Shown here: positions 37,466 to 48,095 of the stretch, piece by piece
Position numbering within the stretch: the first letter of the stretch is position 1
Layout: each line of letters opens with the position of its first letter
DNA from: Erpobdella octoculata
Lineage: Eukaryota > Annelida > Clitellata > Hirudinida > Erpobdellidae
Direction of reading: 5' to 3'
DNA length: 64,000 bases
Assembly: GCA_963978895.1 (NCBI GenBank)
Contig: OZ022243.1
Span: forward strand, 5,311,761 to 5,375,760
Translations under genes and position numbers: made by a program
The notes under the pieces: model-generated
Databases searched by the model: none
Seen by the model: only the letters and a program-made list of their open reading frames with translations
Told to the model about the DNA's origin: nothing

Positions 37466-37477
37466 AAAAAGATGTTC

Positions 37478-37660
37478 AAATTAAGTTTTTTTTAATTGAA
37501 TCATGTATTGTCATCCAATATAAAGTTATGCTGAAAATTTCAGCTTCCTAGCTAGTCAAAAAGCTGGTTAAATTTTTTTGCAAGATTTACATACAGAGAA
37601 AGACACACACACATACAAACAGAGATTTTAACCTAAATAAAAGTTTGTAAAAAGATAAGA
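37478..37660 (-). repeat. Dispersed repeat family B, copy 3
   Basis: Reverse-strand match to 21750-21995 with the AATTGAATCATGTATTGTCA, CTTCCTAGCTAGTCAAAAAG and CTAAATAAAAGTTTGTAAA blocks; it abuts the LINE fragment. Confidence 0.65.
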
Positions 37661-39579
37661 ACTTTTAGGGTTAATAAGTTCGTTTTTTTTAAATTAATAT
37701 TTCTGTCTAATGTCAAAAATGTTTTCTAAGAAATAGCTTTTGATTTTTGTGCCGATAGGACACTTATCCTAATTAACTCATTTTAACAATTTCAGATTTT
37801 TTTCAGATTTTTTTACCAATAATGCTTTTAGCATCTCATAGGACTAATGATGTTTTCTAGAATTCAATCACTAACTTCTAAGCATTGAAACAGTGCAGTG
37901 CATTTGCAAGAAACACGTTTTCACAATCACTTTTCATTACTGACAAATTATGTTCGAGAGAAAATGATGTTTTGCTTTTCCGAAATGCTTTCTATTAAAA
38001 AACCAAAAGAACTCAAAAACAGCTTTTGAAAAAGTTTTATTATTTTTCTTTAAATAGTTTGCATTGCTGAAAATCATTATAACTAAATGACGTTAATTTA
38101 CCAGAAACATGACAGGATTATTCAGAAAAATAACTTTAACATATAATTGCCGACTATAAACTCTGTAGCCGTTATCCATGCTTGTGTTAAAGATTGCAAA
38201 TACAATATATTCTTTATTTTTTTCAAACATCTTTGTAATAGTCATCGTTGATTTTATTTTAGTTATGTCAGTATTATAATTTAATTGATTAATATTACTG
38301 ATATTTAACATTTATTGTTATTTGCGGCAAACAGTAGCTTGAAAGTCTAAAAGAAAAACTTGTTTCATATAAAAAAAAACCAATAGTAACAGCTGAAAAA
38401 ATTGCCTCCGGAACAACCTTTTGGCACAAATCTAATACAAACCCACGAACTCTCTATGTTGTCTAGTTTTCGAGTTCGTTTCCTCACCAGCCACCCAGCT
38501 AGCCATTTAGCCAATCAGCCAGCCAACAGTAAATAAGATCATCAAAGGTTAATGTAAACAATTTTATTTTGATCTTCAAAATGTAACACTTCCAGTTAAT
38601 ACTCGGAAATGTATTCTGGACAAATAATTGTTGATTTTTAGCGCATTTTAAAAATTTGTTTTTAAAAGGCAGCTTAATAAAACACATTGGCTCTCTTGAA
38701 ATCCATAAAACAATACGTTTTTCACTATCAATTCAACTCATTTAATAAATTTTCTTATCATGAAATTATTTAAACGTTTAGAGTTTAAGCAGCAACAACA
38801 ATGTTATTAATGCAAATTAATGGTTTTACATCAATTTTATTTCATATTTTTTTCTAAATTTGTGGAACATTTATAGCGTTGAATTTGTTTTTTAACTCAA
38901 CCTTTAGGTAATAACCATAGCACAAATAGATTCATCAAGCAAAGCAACTGGCTATCGTTGAATAACTTTTTTTAAATACCTTAAATTAATATAAATGAGC
39001 CAATAACTGATTTCTCTTAAATTCATTTTTATTGGTCTTGGTAATTTAAAGAGTTTTTTCAAGCAAATGAATGTCAAATTATAACAACAAAATAATGCAT
39101 GAAACATGTCAAAATTTTATAACGTTGAGAGCATTTGACATTGATAAAGTTGTTCTAAAGTTTTTTAAACTGCAAAAACCAACCATAGAAGCGGTCTAAA
39201 AATGTACACATTTAAAACTTTTCATGTTCCTTGAATCATAAAAAACATTTCATTTCAATTAAATTAGATGAAGTTTGATGAACAACTGTAATTAATCTAA
39301 CTAACCGGAGAAATAACATACTAAATGTCATTGTATCAAATAAATTAGAAAAGAAATTGAAAATCTGTATTTCAAACGTTACAAATGATTGAAAGTGCTA
39401 AAAGTGCATACGATAAAAATATATTTGCTCTAAATTTGAGCGTCATGCTTGATTGAAAACACAAGATTGAATATTTTACCGAGTATTTTACTAAAAGTAA
39501 TAGAATGATGAATGGAAAACTAAATACAAACACTTGTTTGTTTTAAAATACAATAGCTGTAAGCGTGAGTGTAGTTTAC
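37661..39579. other. Intergenic, one unrecognised small frame
   Basis: AT-rich. A 72-codon minus-strand frame (38311-38093) is a little more protein-like than its surroundings (KNKEYIVFAIFNTSMDNGYR), but it has no recognised domain and no clear splice context; it could be a lone exon or chance. The remainder holds nothing I can support. Confidence 0.35.
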
Positions 39580-39979
39580 TCAAGTAATAAGCATTTTACA
39601 TGCTTTCATTGATTCGTTTTGACCACGATACGTACTCCAAATTAGGCCATGTGCTAACTGATCAGTAGATGAATCAGAGTAAACACCATTAAGACATGAG
39701 TAAACGCAGTTTACATACCACCATGCTCCTTTGAGATCGAAGGTGCAATTGTTATTATTGTTATTGTCAAATGTAGTAAATTTAGTTCCATTGTGGTAAG
39801 CCATTGAATCTCCTAATTAAAAATGTACATTAAAAACTGAAAAATGATAAATGTTTAAGATGACAAGTGCTTGAAAAGTGTGTACATAATTTTTCATTAC
39901 AACAAATTATAAATTTTCTTTTAGTAAAAAAATGTTCACTTTTATTTTTTTTCAAATAACAATATTATGGTGAAATGAT

Positions 39980-40042
<63 letters not shown>

Positions 40043-43000
40043 GCCCATGTCTGTGTAAGACGTTTTTGTGTGACGATCTGCTATCTATGGTAAATTAATT
40101 TATATATGACATTAATAAATAATTGTACAAATAATGTTTTTTAAATAATTTAAGTAAGGTAAATATTTTCTAATAATAGTTTATTTAATCTTAAAATTTA
40201 TTTCGCAATTGGACACTCTCAGCCCTAAAGATAAAAAAGTCGGCGCTGCAATCGTAAAATAATAAATAATGAATGGATTTAAAAGGGCAACTTTTTCTAA
40301 AGGGTTTATTCATTGTTAGCCAAAAGAACAAGTCAAAAGAAAGGTTACAACTATTTATCGAAGGTGAAGTAGAAGATCCTGACACTTTTGAGTTTGAAAT
40401 CAAAAGCCCAATTGAATTGATGAGAGAAAAAAACAAAAGAGAAGTAAAAAAACTAAACAGGACAGGAAGAAAACAGAGCAGCACAACTACAAATTTAAGA
40501 ATTAATTCATGATGATCAACTTTATTTATCAGAAGTCGAAAACAAAGTCAACAACCTAGAATGGCTGACAAAAGAGAACGTCGGAGAAATCGAAAAAAAA
40601 ATCTAGAACATCGAAACAAAATTAAAAAGCCTGGGGACAAAAATGAACAGCCTGCTCAAACATGTACAAACTGGTTGCCAAGTCCAAGAAAATATTTATT
40701 TTGTTGAGCATGCCAAGACCTCGGCTTTTGATGGCATGTGTCAAGATCCGTCTACAAAACTCAGTTTAAAGGGGCTGCCAGAAAAAATAATTGGCTAACC
40801 AGTCAGCAGAAAACGGAGAATTCAATATTTTTTGAAAGGAAAAGCTTCACAGTTTCTCGAGTTCATCGTAGATTAGGATGATTATGATTACGATGCAATC
40901 GTGAAAGCCTTCAAGAGTAGATTCAGCATTCAACACGCACGATGTTGTTTTTAGCTCTTTATTTTATTTGTTTTACATTAAACTGAAGAAAATATTATTA
41001 AAAAAACTGTTGAAAATAATTTTAATTTACAACAACCTGCAGTTCCAGAATATCCAGATATCATCAACGTGTACATTGAAGATGGAGTTCCAATTTTGAA
41101 ATTGAGATATTCGGCATATGAAGTGCTTCCATCAAATGCTTCCAATTCAATTCTCAGTTTGTAATTTTTTTTACTAGTTAATCGGTAGAGAATGGAATTG
41201 CCTGAAATAGTTGTGTACATTCATTTTACTTATTAGATTCAATTTAGAGCCAAAGGATTACCGTAAAAAATCTGTTTAACAAACTAACTAATTGACAAGT
41301 TGTAGAAATTTGTATGAAGCAGTTATATATAACAATACAATTTTCTGGACTTCAAATGTGGTTTGGAATAAAAAACTGATATAACTTATACTGCTTTCAA
41401 CTGTTACTCAAAAACCACGGTTGGTATTGAATAAATAAATAAATGCTTCAGTTTTTTCATCACATATTTAATATCTTCTAGGCTTGAAATTACTTCGTAA
41501 AAAAGGCTTTTTTCAGTTAAATTTTTACAAACCAGGAAGATATTGATTTTTAAAAGTTTATAAAATTGATTTTTTTCTTGTTTTTTACAAGCACATTATT
41601 TGTGGTAATTACTCACTAAATAATTGATAAATCTTGCGGTGCGGTTGCTTTATTTGACAAGGTTTCGAAAACCAACAAAAACGTTCGTTTTATTGCTGGG
41701 TTGTATAACTTCGATTGAATTGTTTATAGCAATTTATAAATATCGTTGTTGTGAAGTTTCTACTAAGATATTTGGATTGAAAGTAACGAACTGTTAGTGA
41801 GCGATAATATGCGAAACTATAAGATTAGCGTTGTTTGAAAATAACGGGTTGCTGTTCAGTTTTTTAAAATGTCTAAGAAATTGAAAAAATGTGAAAAATG
41901 CGTGCGAAATCTACGGCGGTAACGATAGCTTTGCTGGATAGACGTACAGGAATTATAAGAAAACTGAGATGCCTGAAATAAATTGAGGAGCAACAAAAAA
42001 AGATGGACAAGTTAAACAAAAAATTTGAAGAGCTGCTTAGAAATAAAAAAAAAGAGGAAAAAAAGAGGTCAAGCATTATGAAAAACATAAATCACGAATT
42101 AAAAAAGTGGAAGAAAGGTTAAGAAAAATTTAAATGACTGACAAAAAAATGATAAAAAGTACTTTATAGAAAAAAAAACTGAAAAGTGGAGCACAGTTGT
42201 CAAAAGAAATGTAAACAAAAGAACTAAAGGTAATGAAAAAAAAAGTGAAAAAATCTTTATAAAGTCAACAAGAATAAGAGGTACTCAGAAATCTAATATT
42301 TTGGATTTTCTGATGACAGATGATGATTTTGTATTTAATTTGAAAATTAGAGAACGAGTGGCAAAAAGTGATCACTGTACATTGCAGTTTGAAGTATGTT
42401 TTGAAACAAATCTGTTAATGCAAACATTGAAAAAATGTATTCTAGAAGTGATTATGATACAATGAAAAAATAAGTTTTGATAGGTCTAAAAATCCATAAC
42501 CTCAACAGCAAAGCAAGTTTTGATCCAGATGAAAAATGGAAAATAATGAAAGATGTATTATATAGCGCAGTATAATGAAACAGTCATCTCAAGAACGTTG
42601 TAGAAAACGTCAAAAACATCGGATGAACAAGAAATTGTTTATTTGCATGACTTAATGATAATTTTGTAAAAAGCGTCAACAGAGCAAGATAAATAAATGT
42701 CTATTGTTGAAAATATACGTTCAGTTTAAGACAGCTGACTTGTTTTAAATTTTACTAAATGAGAAATGTGGTGTCAAGATAAATGAATATCTATAGTTGT
42801 ATGACTTAATGAATTGATGAGGCTTAGGAGACTTTTTAAAAACAACAGAACATGATAAATGAATATCTATTATAGAAAATATATATAGAGTTTAAGACTG
42901 CTGACATGTTTTAAAACTTACTAAATGAGAAATGTGGTGTCAGGTATGAAAATGTTCAGCAAAAAATAGCAAATATTAGTAAGAGAAATCTAAGGTTTTA

Positions 43001-46000
43001 TTGAATAACATAAACAAAAAACTACTTATCTGAAAACATTGCTAAATATTAGAGTGGTGACAGTGAAAGGTGATAAAAAAAACAAAATTGATTTTTGTGC
43101 ATCTGTTTATCTGAGGGAACCTGATGTTAACCCAAAAAACCTGGTACTTGAAATAACTTTGTCCGAATATAAAATGAAGACTTTGATTATTGATGAAAGT
43201 ATGGTTACCAAAAAATTGCACCCAAGGGTTCGGGCCGAGTTGAGTGATGTAATTAGTAGAGATATGGCAAAAATAATAAATCACTCTTTGAAAAATAAAC
43301 AAATTCTCTTGGCAAAAAAACAGAGTGAAGCGTCGGATTATACACGAAAAGATTGAGAACTGATGTGAAAAACTACAGGCCTATATTTATACTATACTGC
43401 CCCACAAAGGCATAAGGAAACAAATCACCAAAAGGTGATTTTGTAATAAACGTAAAACTAATCTAGGTTTTACTAGTAGTACTGAGACATGATTTTTTTA
43501 GCCGTGAGTTATACACAGAAACTATACAGAGTAAAACAAATTTGTATATACCATAACGCTGTTGTCTGCTGATCGCACAAAGAATTATTTTGTATGTATC
43601 ATAATTTTTAAAACTAATTTATTTTTAGTTATTAAATTTCAATTACATACTAGGGCTGCGCGGGTAAGACAAAATCCATACCCAACCCGACCCGTCAATT
43701 TTGTTTTACCCGTACCCGACCCGCAGGTAAAATGGTGTACTCGTAGAATCTTTACCCGCGAGTATACCCGTTACCCGTCAATTATTTAGCGTTACTAGAG
43801 CAAATTGAAAAAGTTCTTACATCACTTGTACAGTAAATTGCAGAAAATAACCATCAAAATATCTAAAAAAAAAATGATAAATCAAGAGTGATTTTATATT
43901 TTTGGAAAGATAATCTATATTTCGGTTATCGTCAACTTCATTGTAACTTTATGAAATGGATGAAACTGAACAGTACCGGCACAGCATGGGTCACAATCGT
44001 TTAATAAATTACTTAATTATAGTTATAGTTATTTTTTTTTACTTTCGAGACAAACCTGAAACAAAAAAGTTAACCCGTACCCGTTGATGTCTTACCCGAG
44101 CCCGACCTTTACCCGTTCGGAGTCTACCCTACCAGATTCGTACCCGCACAGGTATTCCCGTTCAGCCCCATTACATACCCATCCAGAATTCTTTATCTAA
44201 ATTTCCAAATCCATTTTCGTAATCCACCCAGCCTCTGTAGAAATTTACTGATCCATCCATTCGACGTTGAATTACCTGTGTTGAAAACTATCAAGGTAAA
44301 GGTAAAGCTTACAACATTTTAGTACTACTTTGTAAACTACATCTCAGAAAAACCAGAAACGGCTCGTGCATGTGGGTTTACAGGATCACAAAGTTCTACC
44401 TGCCACTGCAGGATGTACTGAACCCTAGTACCCCAATCACGAAACTAGTACATCTCTATAAAAACTCGAAACAATTTTGTCATAAAACTAGAACCTAACC
44501 ATATATTTAATTCCACTTGATAAAACCTTACAATACACAGGATACGTTTCACTGTCAATCTTCATCCAATATAAACCACTGTCTTCTGGATCATTACCAG
44601 GTATATCCTTACAATCTTCAATTGCTGCAGATATCAATTGATGAAAAATGATTAATTATTACTTCTTTTAAATGGTCACATTTCATTTTTTGTGTTAAAT
44701 TAAATAAGTTATAAATGTGCAGCGTCTTAGCTACGCAGAAAGTTAAGTTTTCAGTCAAGTTAAATTGAATAAGTTAGTTTTCAGTGCTTTGTTGAATCTC
44801 CCATTTAAACGTTTTAGAGTAATAAAATCAAAACCAAAGAGTTTATTTTTTATGTCTGTTAAAATTAGAAAAAAAACCTAATTTTAAATTTTTTATTGAG
44901 CAAAACAAAAATCTTACCTCCGTAAACACACGTTGAGTTTGTCTTAGAAACAACCTTGACAAAAACAGAAAAAATAATAGCTTTTAAACTTTGCAAACAG
45001 CTTTTCAATTGTTTTTTAAATTAATAAATTGAATAAATGTTAGTTTTTTCAATTAAAAAACAATTAATAAGCAGTTATACAATAAACTTTTTTACAATGC
45101 TTATATGAACTTTGTTTGTTTGTTTGATGTTTTTTGGTTGTTATTTCAGTGCAAACGTTGATTTTTGAAAACACCGCGTCTCGTCCGATCAACGAAGTTA
45201 AGCAACGTCGAGCTCGGCTAGTACTTCGATGGGTGACATTAACTAAATTAATCCGTTTTTAGATTTGAAAAAAATTAAACAGTAACAAATGAAAAATAAT
45301 AGAACATATAACTAATATTTATATTTATAAAAAAATTAAAAATTAAAAAATTAAAAATAATACAAAGTATAAAAAAAATTTAAACAACGCTTGCATACTA
45401 ACCAAAACCAAAAGGTTAAAAATAATAAAGTGTACATAACATTTTTTGAACAAAACTTTTCGTTTTGATTATAAGAGCGCTGGGCGTTAGCTATATAATA
45501 TCAATAACCTTCTATCGCCCAACGCTTTAATTTTCCAAACGAAACGTTTAGTTCAAAAACTGTTAATATGTACACTTTAATATCATTTTTAACCTTTTAA
45601 AACATTAGTATACAGGCGTTGTTTTAAAAGAAAATATTTTTATACTATAAAATTATTATCAAAACAAACATCAACGTAGTTTTTTTTTTTGCATTTTAAC
45701 GTTTTTTTGTAATTAAAACTTTCTTACCCCGTGATAAATCCCCATTAGGCTGTTGGTATTTGAGATCAAGTATTTTAATGGACAGTTTTTATCAAACAGC
45801 TTACACAATCCAGTAGATGTTTTATAGTTGAATCCCAAACAAACTTTAACATCCCCAACAACTGGATACATTTCATGAAATTGGTATGATGAAAAAATAA
45901 AGTTATTAAAACTAAAAATGCTTTCATTGCTGATTCTATTCAGAGAAGATGGTAGTTGGTTGTCAAATGTTAGATTTTGTCCAGTGCTAATCAAGGTGCA

Positions 46001-46183
46001 TCGGAAAGCACATTCAAATTTTGATGATACGGTTAAAATTTTCGTAGGTACCAAAGTACAACTCAACTTTTCTGTGCTTTTACCACGCAAAAAACATTTT
46101 TTATAATTTCTTGTTTTTTGATTAGTTTCAGTCAAACCTAATGCAACTAAAATCAAAATTGACGTATAAAACGCTGACAACAT
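39580..46183 (-). CDS. Secreted apple/PAN-FReD protein, gene 3 of the cluster
   Basis: Exons in coding order 45728-46183, 44918-44954, 44500-44624, 44179-44275, 41037-41201 and 39580-39812; 370 residues. The first five exons have exactly the lengths found in genes 1 and 2, and exon 6 is 42 nt shorter. Signal peptide, apple/PAN-like module ([34 protein letters not shown]), then FReD ([75 protein letters not shown]). The loop normally binding calcium is a run of six asparagines coded by AAC/AAT triplets. Introns are larger than in the other genes because of insertions: a 5S rRNA fragment and a foldback element in intron 1, an hAT-like element and unassigned transposon debris in intron 4, and a gag-like remnant in intron 5. 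Confidence 0.87.
39982..40040. repeat. (TA)n microsatellite
   Basis: About 56 bp of pure TA in intron 5 of FReD gene 3, followed by an AGCCCATGTCTGTG block similar to the one after the TA run at 61391-61440, so it is probably the end of a transposable element. Confidence 0.85.
40264..40945 (+). mobile_element. Gag-like remnant of an LTR retrotransposon
   Basis: Translation in broken frames gives a lysine-rich coiled-coil-like stretch, then a region with the spacing of capsid helices: a conserved Leu-x-Gly-x-Ala motif, and about 20 residues on an Asp-Tyr-Asp-Ala followed by Phe-x-x-x-Phe. That is the layout of LTR-element Gag proteins. At least three stop codons interrupt it and no protease, polymerase or LTRs are seen. 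It lies antisense within intron 5 of FReD gene 3. Confidence 0.45.
41870..43356 (+). pseudogene. Unrecognised decayed coding region, probably transposon debris
   Basis: The longest frame (43039-43356, 105 codons) looks like real protein by composition ([40 protein letters not shown]), and upstream sequence keeps protein-like runs in shifting frames with lysine-rich coiled-coil character. I do not recognise a domain. Position antisense in a large intron and broken frames suggest an old mobile element or retrocopy. Confidence 0.4.
43651..44170. mobile_element. hAT-like element inserted at a splice donor
   Basis: Ends TAGGGCTGCGCGGGTA and, reversed, TGGGGCTGAACGGGAA, with a perfect 8-bp target duplication TTACATAC at 43643-43650 and 44171-44178. 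Internal ACCCGACCCG/ACCCGTACCC motifs near both ends. Non-coding. The right-hand duplication coincides with the splice donor of exon 4 of FReD gene 3 (reversed: GTATGTAA). Confidence 0.8.
45172..45238 (+). rRNA. 5S rRNA gene fragment (pseudogene)
   Basis: The stretch CTCGTCCGATCAACGAAGTT, AAGCAACGTCGAGCTCGG and CTAGTACTTCGATGGGTGAC matches the middle of metazoan 5S rRNA, including most of the internal Pol III promoter. The first 20 or so and last 30 nucleotides of a 5S gene are absent. It is a retroposed fragment or a 5S-derived SINE head, in intron 1 of FReD gene 3. The 50 bp before it resemble 46758-46816. Confidence 0.8.
45384..45623. mobile_element. Foldback miniature element with TTAA flanks
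   Basis: Two arms of about 105 bp (45384-45489 and 45523-45623) are inverted copies (ACAACGCTTGCATACTAA; AAAGTGTACATAACA; TTTCGTTTTGATTATA against their complements), about 80 percent alike by eye, with a spacer of about 30 bp. TTAA lies at both ends (45380-45383, 45624-45627), suggesting a piggyBac-type target site. Confidence 0.6.
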
Positions 46184-46839
46184 TTTTCAGGTTATAATAA
46201 AATGTGCTTCTGTATAATTTTCTAACTTTGTTAGTTTTTTTAAAAATTACAAAACAGTCAAATAAGTTTTAGAAAAACTGAAGTTGATATAATTTATTTT
46301 ACGTTTTATATGTTTGAAATTAAAGTTTTTAATTAATTTAATATTCTGCTAAAGTACTAAGACTTGACTAAAATAAATGACATTTTGAAAGAAGATACAG
46401 TGCAGTTTGAAAACAAAAACTTGTTACGTTTTGTTCAGTCATTTGCAGAACAATTAAATACGTTTTGATGCTAACTGTTAAAGTAAAAATAAAACATTTT
46501 TGAATAAAATAAAATTGCTTTTACCACTGACAAAACAGTTGTTCTTATATGGTCTTTTTTGAAATTTTACCAAAATTCATTTGTTCCTAGTTTTCAGGAT
46601 GTTTTAAACTAACTGCTTTAAACATTTTAAAATGTTTTTCTCACTTTTGATAAATGGTTCTCGTCGTTATGAAAAAAATTTTAAATGAGCTTTTTTGTGA
46701 ATGAACAATAACAATGAAGATTTGAACTTACGTAAAACGTTCATTTTACAACGCTTTTATTAACTTGCAATGTTTTTGTTTTTTTGTTTCAGCGCAAATG
46801 TTGTTTTGGAAAACAATAGTAATTTTCCAGTTTTGACAA

Positions 46840-47490
46840 ATTTATAATTTCAAAACTTTAAACCGCTGTTTCTCCTGAACGGAGCGTCCTAGAGCAAAAA
46901 AGGCCTAATTTTCGAGAATCAAGTTCTATTAGAATAAAAAATATATTGTAATTTTTGAAAAAATGAACGTATTAAAACTTTAAGCCGCTGTATTTCCTAA
47001 TCGGAACGTCCTAGCGCGAAAAAAAAAACTCATTTTTGTGATCGTCGGGTCGAGTTCTACCTATTCAATTTCTTTGTTTTGACAAAGTTTAATTTTCAAA
47101 ACTTTAAACTGCTCAATCTCATGAACGGAGCCTCCTAGAGTGAAAAAAAACATTTTAGTCAAGTTCTATTAGAATCTAACTAAATTTTTCTGTTTTTACA
47201 AAACTTATCTTTAAAAACTTTAAACCCCTGAATCTCGAAAACGGAGCGTCCTAAAACAAAAGAGACCTCATTTTCGTGATCGTCGGGTCGAGTTCTAGCA
47301 GGATCTAAATTTTCCGTAAATGAGAAATTTTATTCTTCAAAACTTTATACCACTTTATATCCTAAACGGAGCTTCTCAGAGCGAAAAGGAACTCATATTT
47401 TTATTTTCGGGTCGAGTTCTATTACCATTAAACTAAATTTTCCTGTTTTGACAATTTGTTAAAAACTATAAACCGCACTCACCGTGAAAG
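46840..47490. repeat. Diverged tandem repeat, about 122-bp unit, five copies
   Basis: Units begin near 46853, 46974, 47099, 47213, 47338 and 47462 with AAAACTTTAAACCGCTG-like text, continue with ACGGAGCGTCCTAGAGC and GTCGGGTCGAGTTCTA, and end in TTTTCCTGTTTTGACA. Copies differ by many substitutions. Short open frames do not persist. It lies upstream of FReD gene 3 and next to the satellite at 47640. Confidence 0.75.
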
Positions 47491-47639
47491 CTGTGAAAAG
47501 TGAGTAAATTCCATTTTTAAAAACTTCAAAATCTGAATTATTGTGATACCGCCATCAAAAAACTTTCAATTTTTTGAAATTTCTAGCTTTGCTTGAAAAC
47601 CTATGCAATTGAAAGATTTAGGTTTAACAATTGCATACA

Positions 47640-48095
47640 ACTGGTTTGGTGTGGTTTGCGTGGTGCGGTGCGGTGTGGTATGATGCGGTGTGGTGAGGTG
47701 TGGTGCGGTGCGGTGCAATGTGGTGCTGTGTTATGGTTTTGTGCAGTGTGGTGCAATGTGGTGCGGTGTGGTTAGTCTGGTTTGGGGCAATGTGGTGCGT
47801 TTAGTACGGCGTGGTTTTTTGTTGTTTGCGGCGGTTTAATGCGTTTTGGTTCTGTTTGGTGCGGTGTGGTGCTGTGCGGTTTATTGCGGTGTGGTGTGGT
47901 GTAGTGTGGTGTATGCGGTGTGGTGCAATAGGGTACAGTGGGGTGCAGTGTAATGCGGCGCGGTGCGGTGTGGTGCGGTTGTGGAGCGGTGGGGTTTGGT
48001 TTGAAGTAATTTAGTGCGGTGTGGTGCGTTGTGGTTTGGTGTGGTGCAATGTAATAAAAAGTAGTGTGGTGTGTTGCGGTGGTGGTGCTGTGTGT
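47640..48095. repeat. Satellite arm 1, G-rich on plus strand (GGTGTGGTGC type)
   Basis: About 455 bp of degenerate five- to ten-base repeats built from GTGCG, GTGTG and GTTTG. Open frames over it (Cys/Gly/Val-rich or Thr/His/Pro-rich) are repeat translation. Confidence 0.85.
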
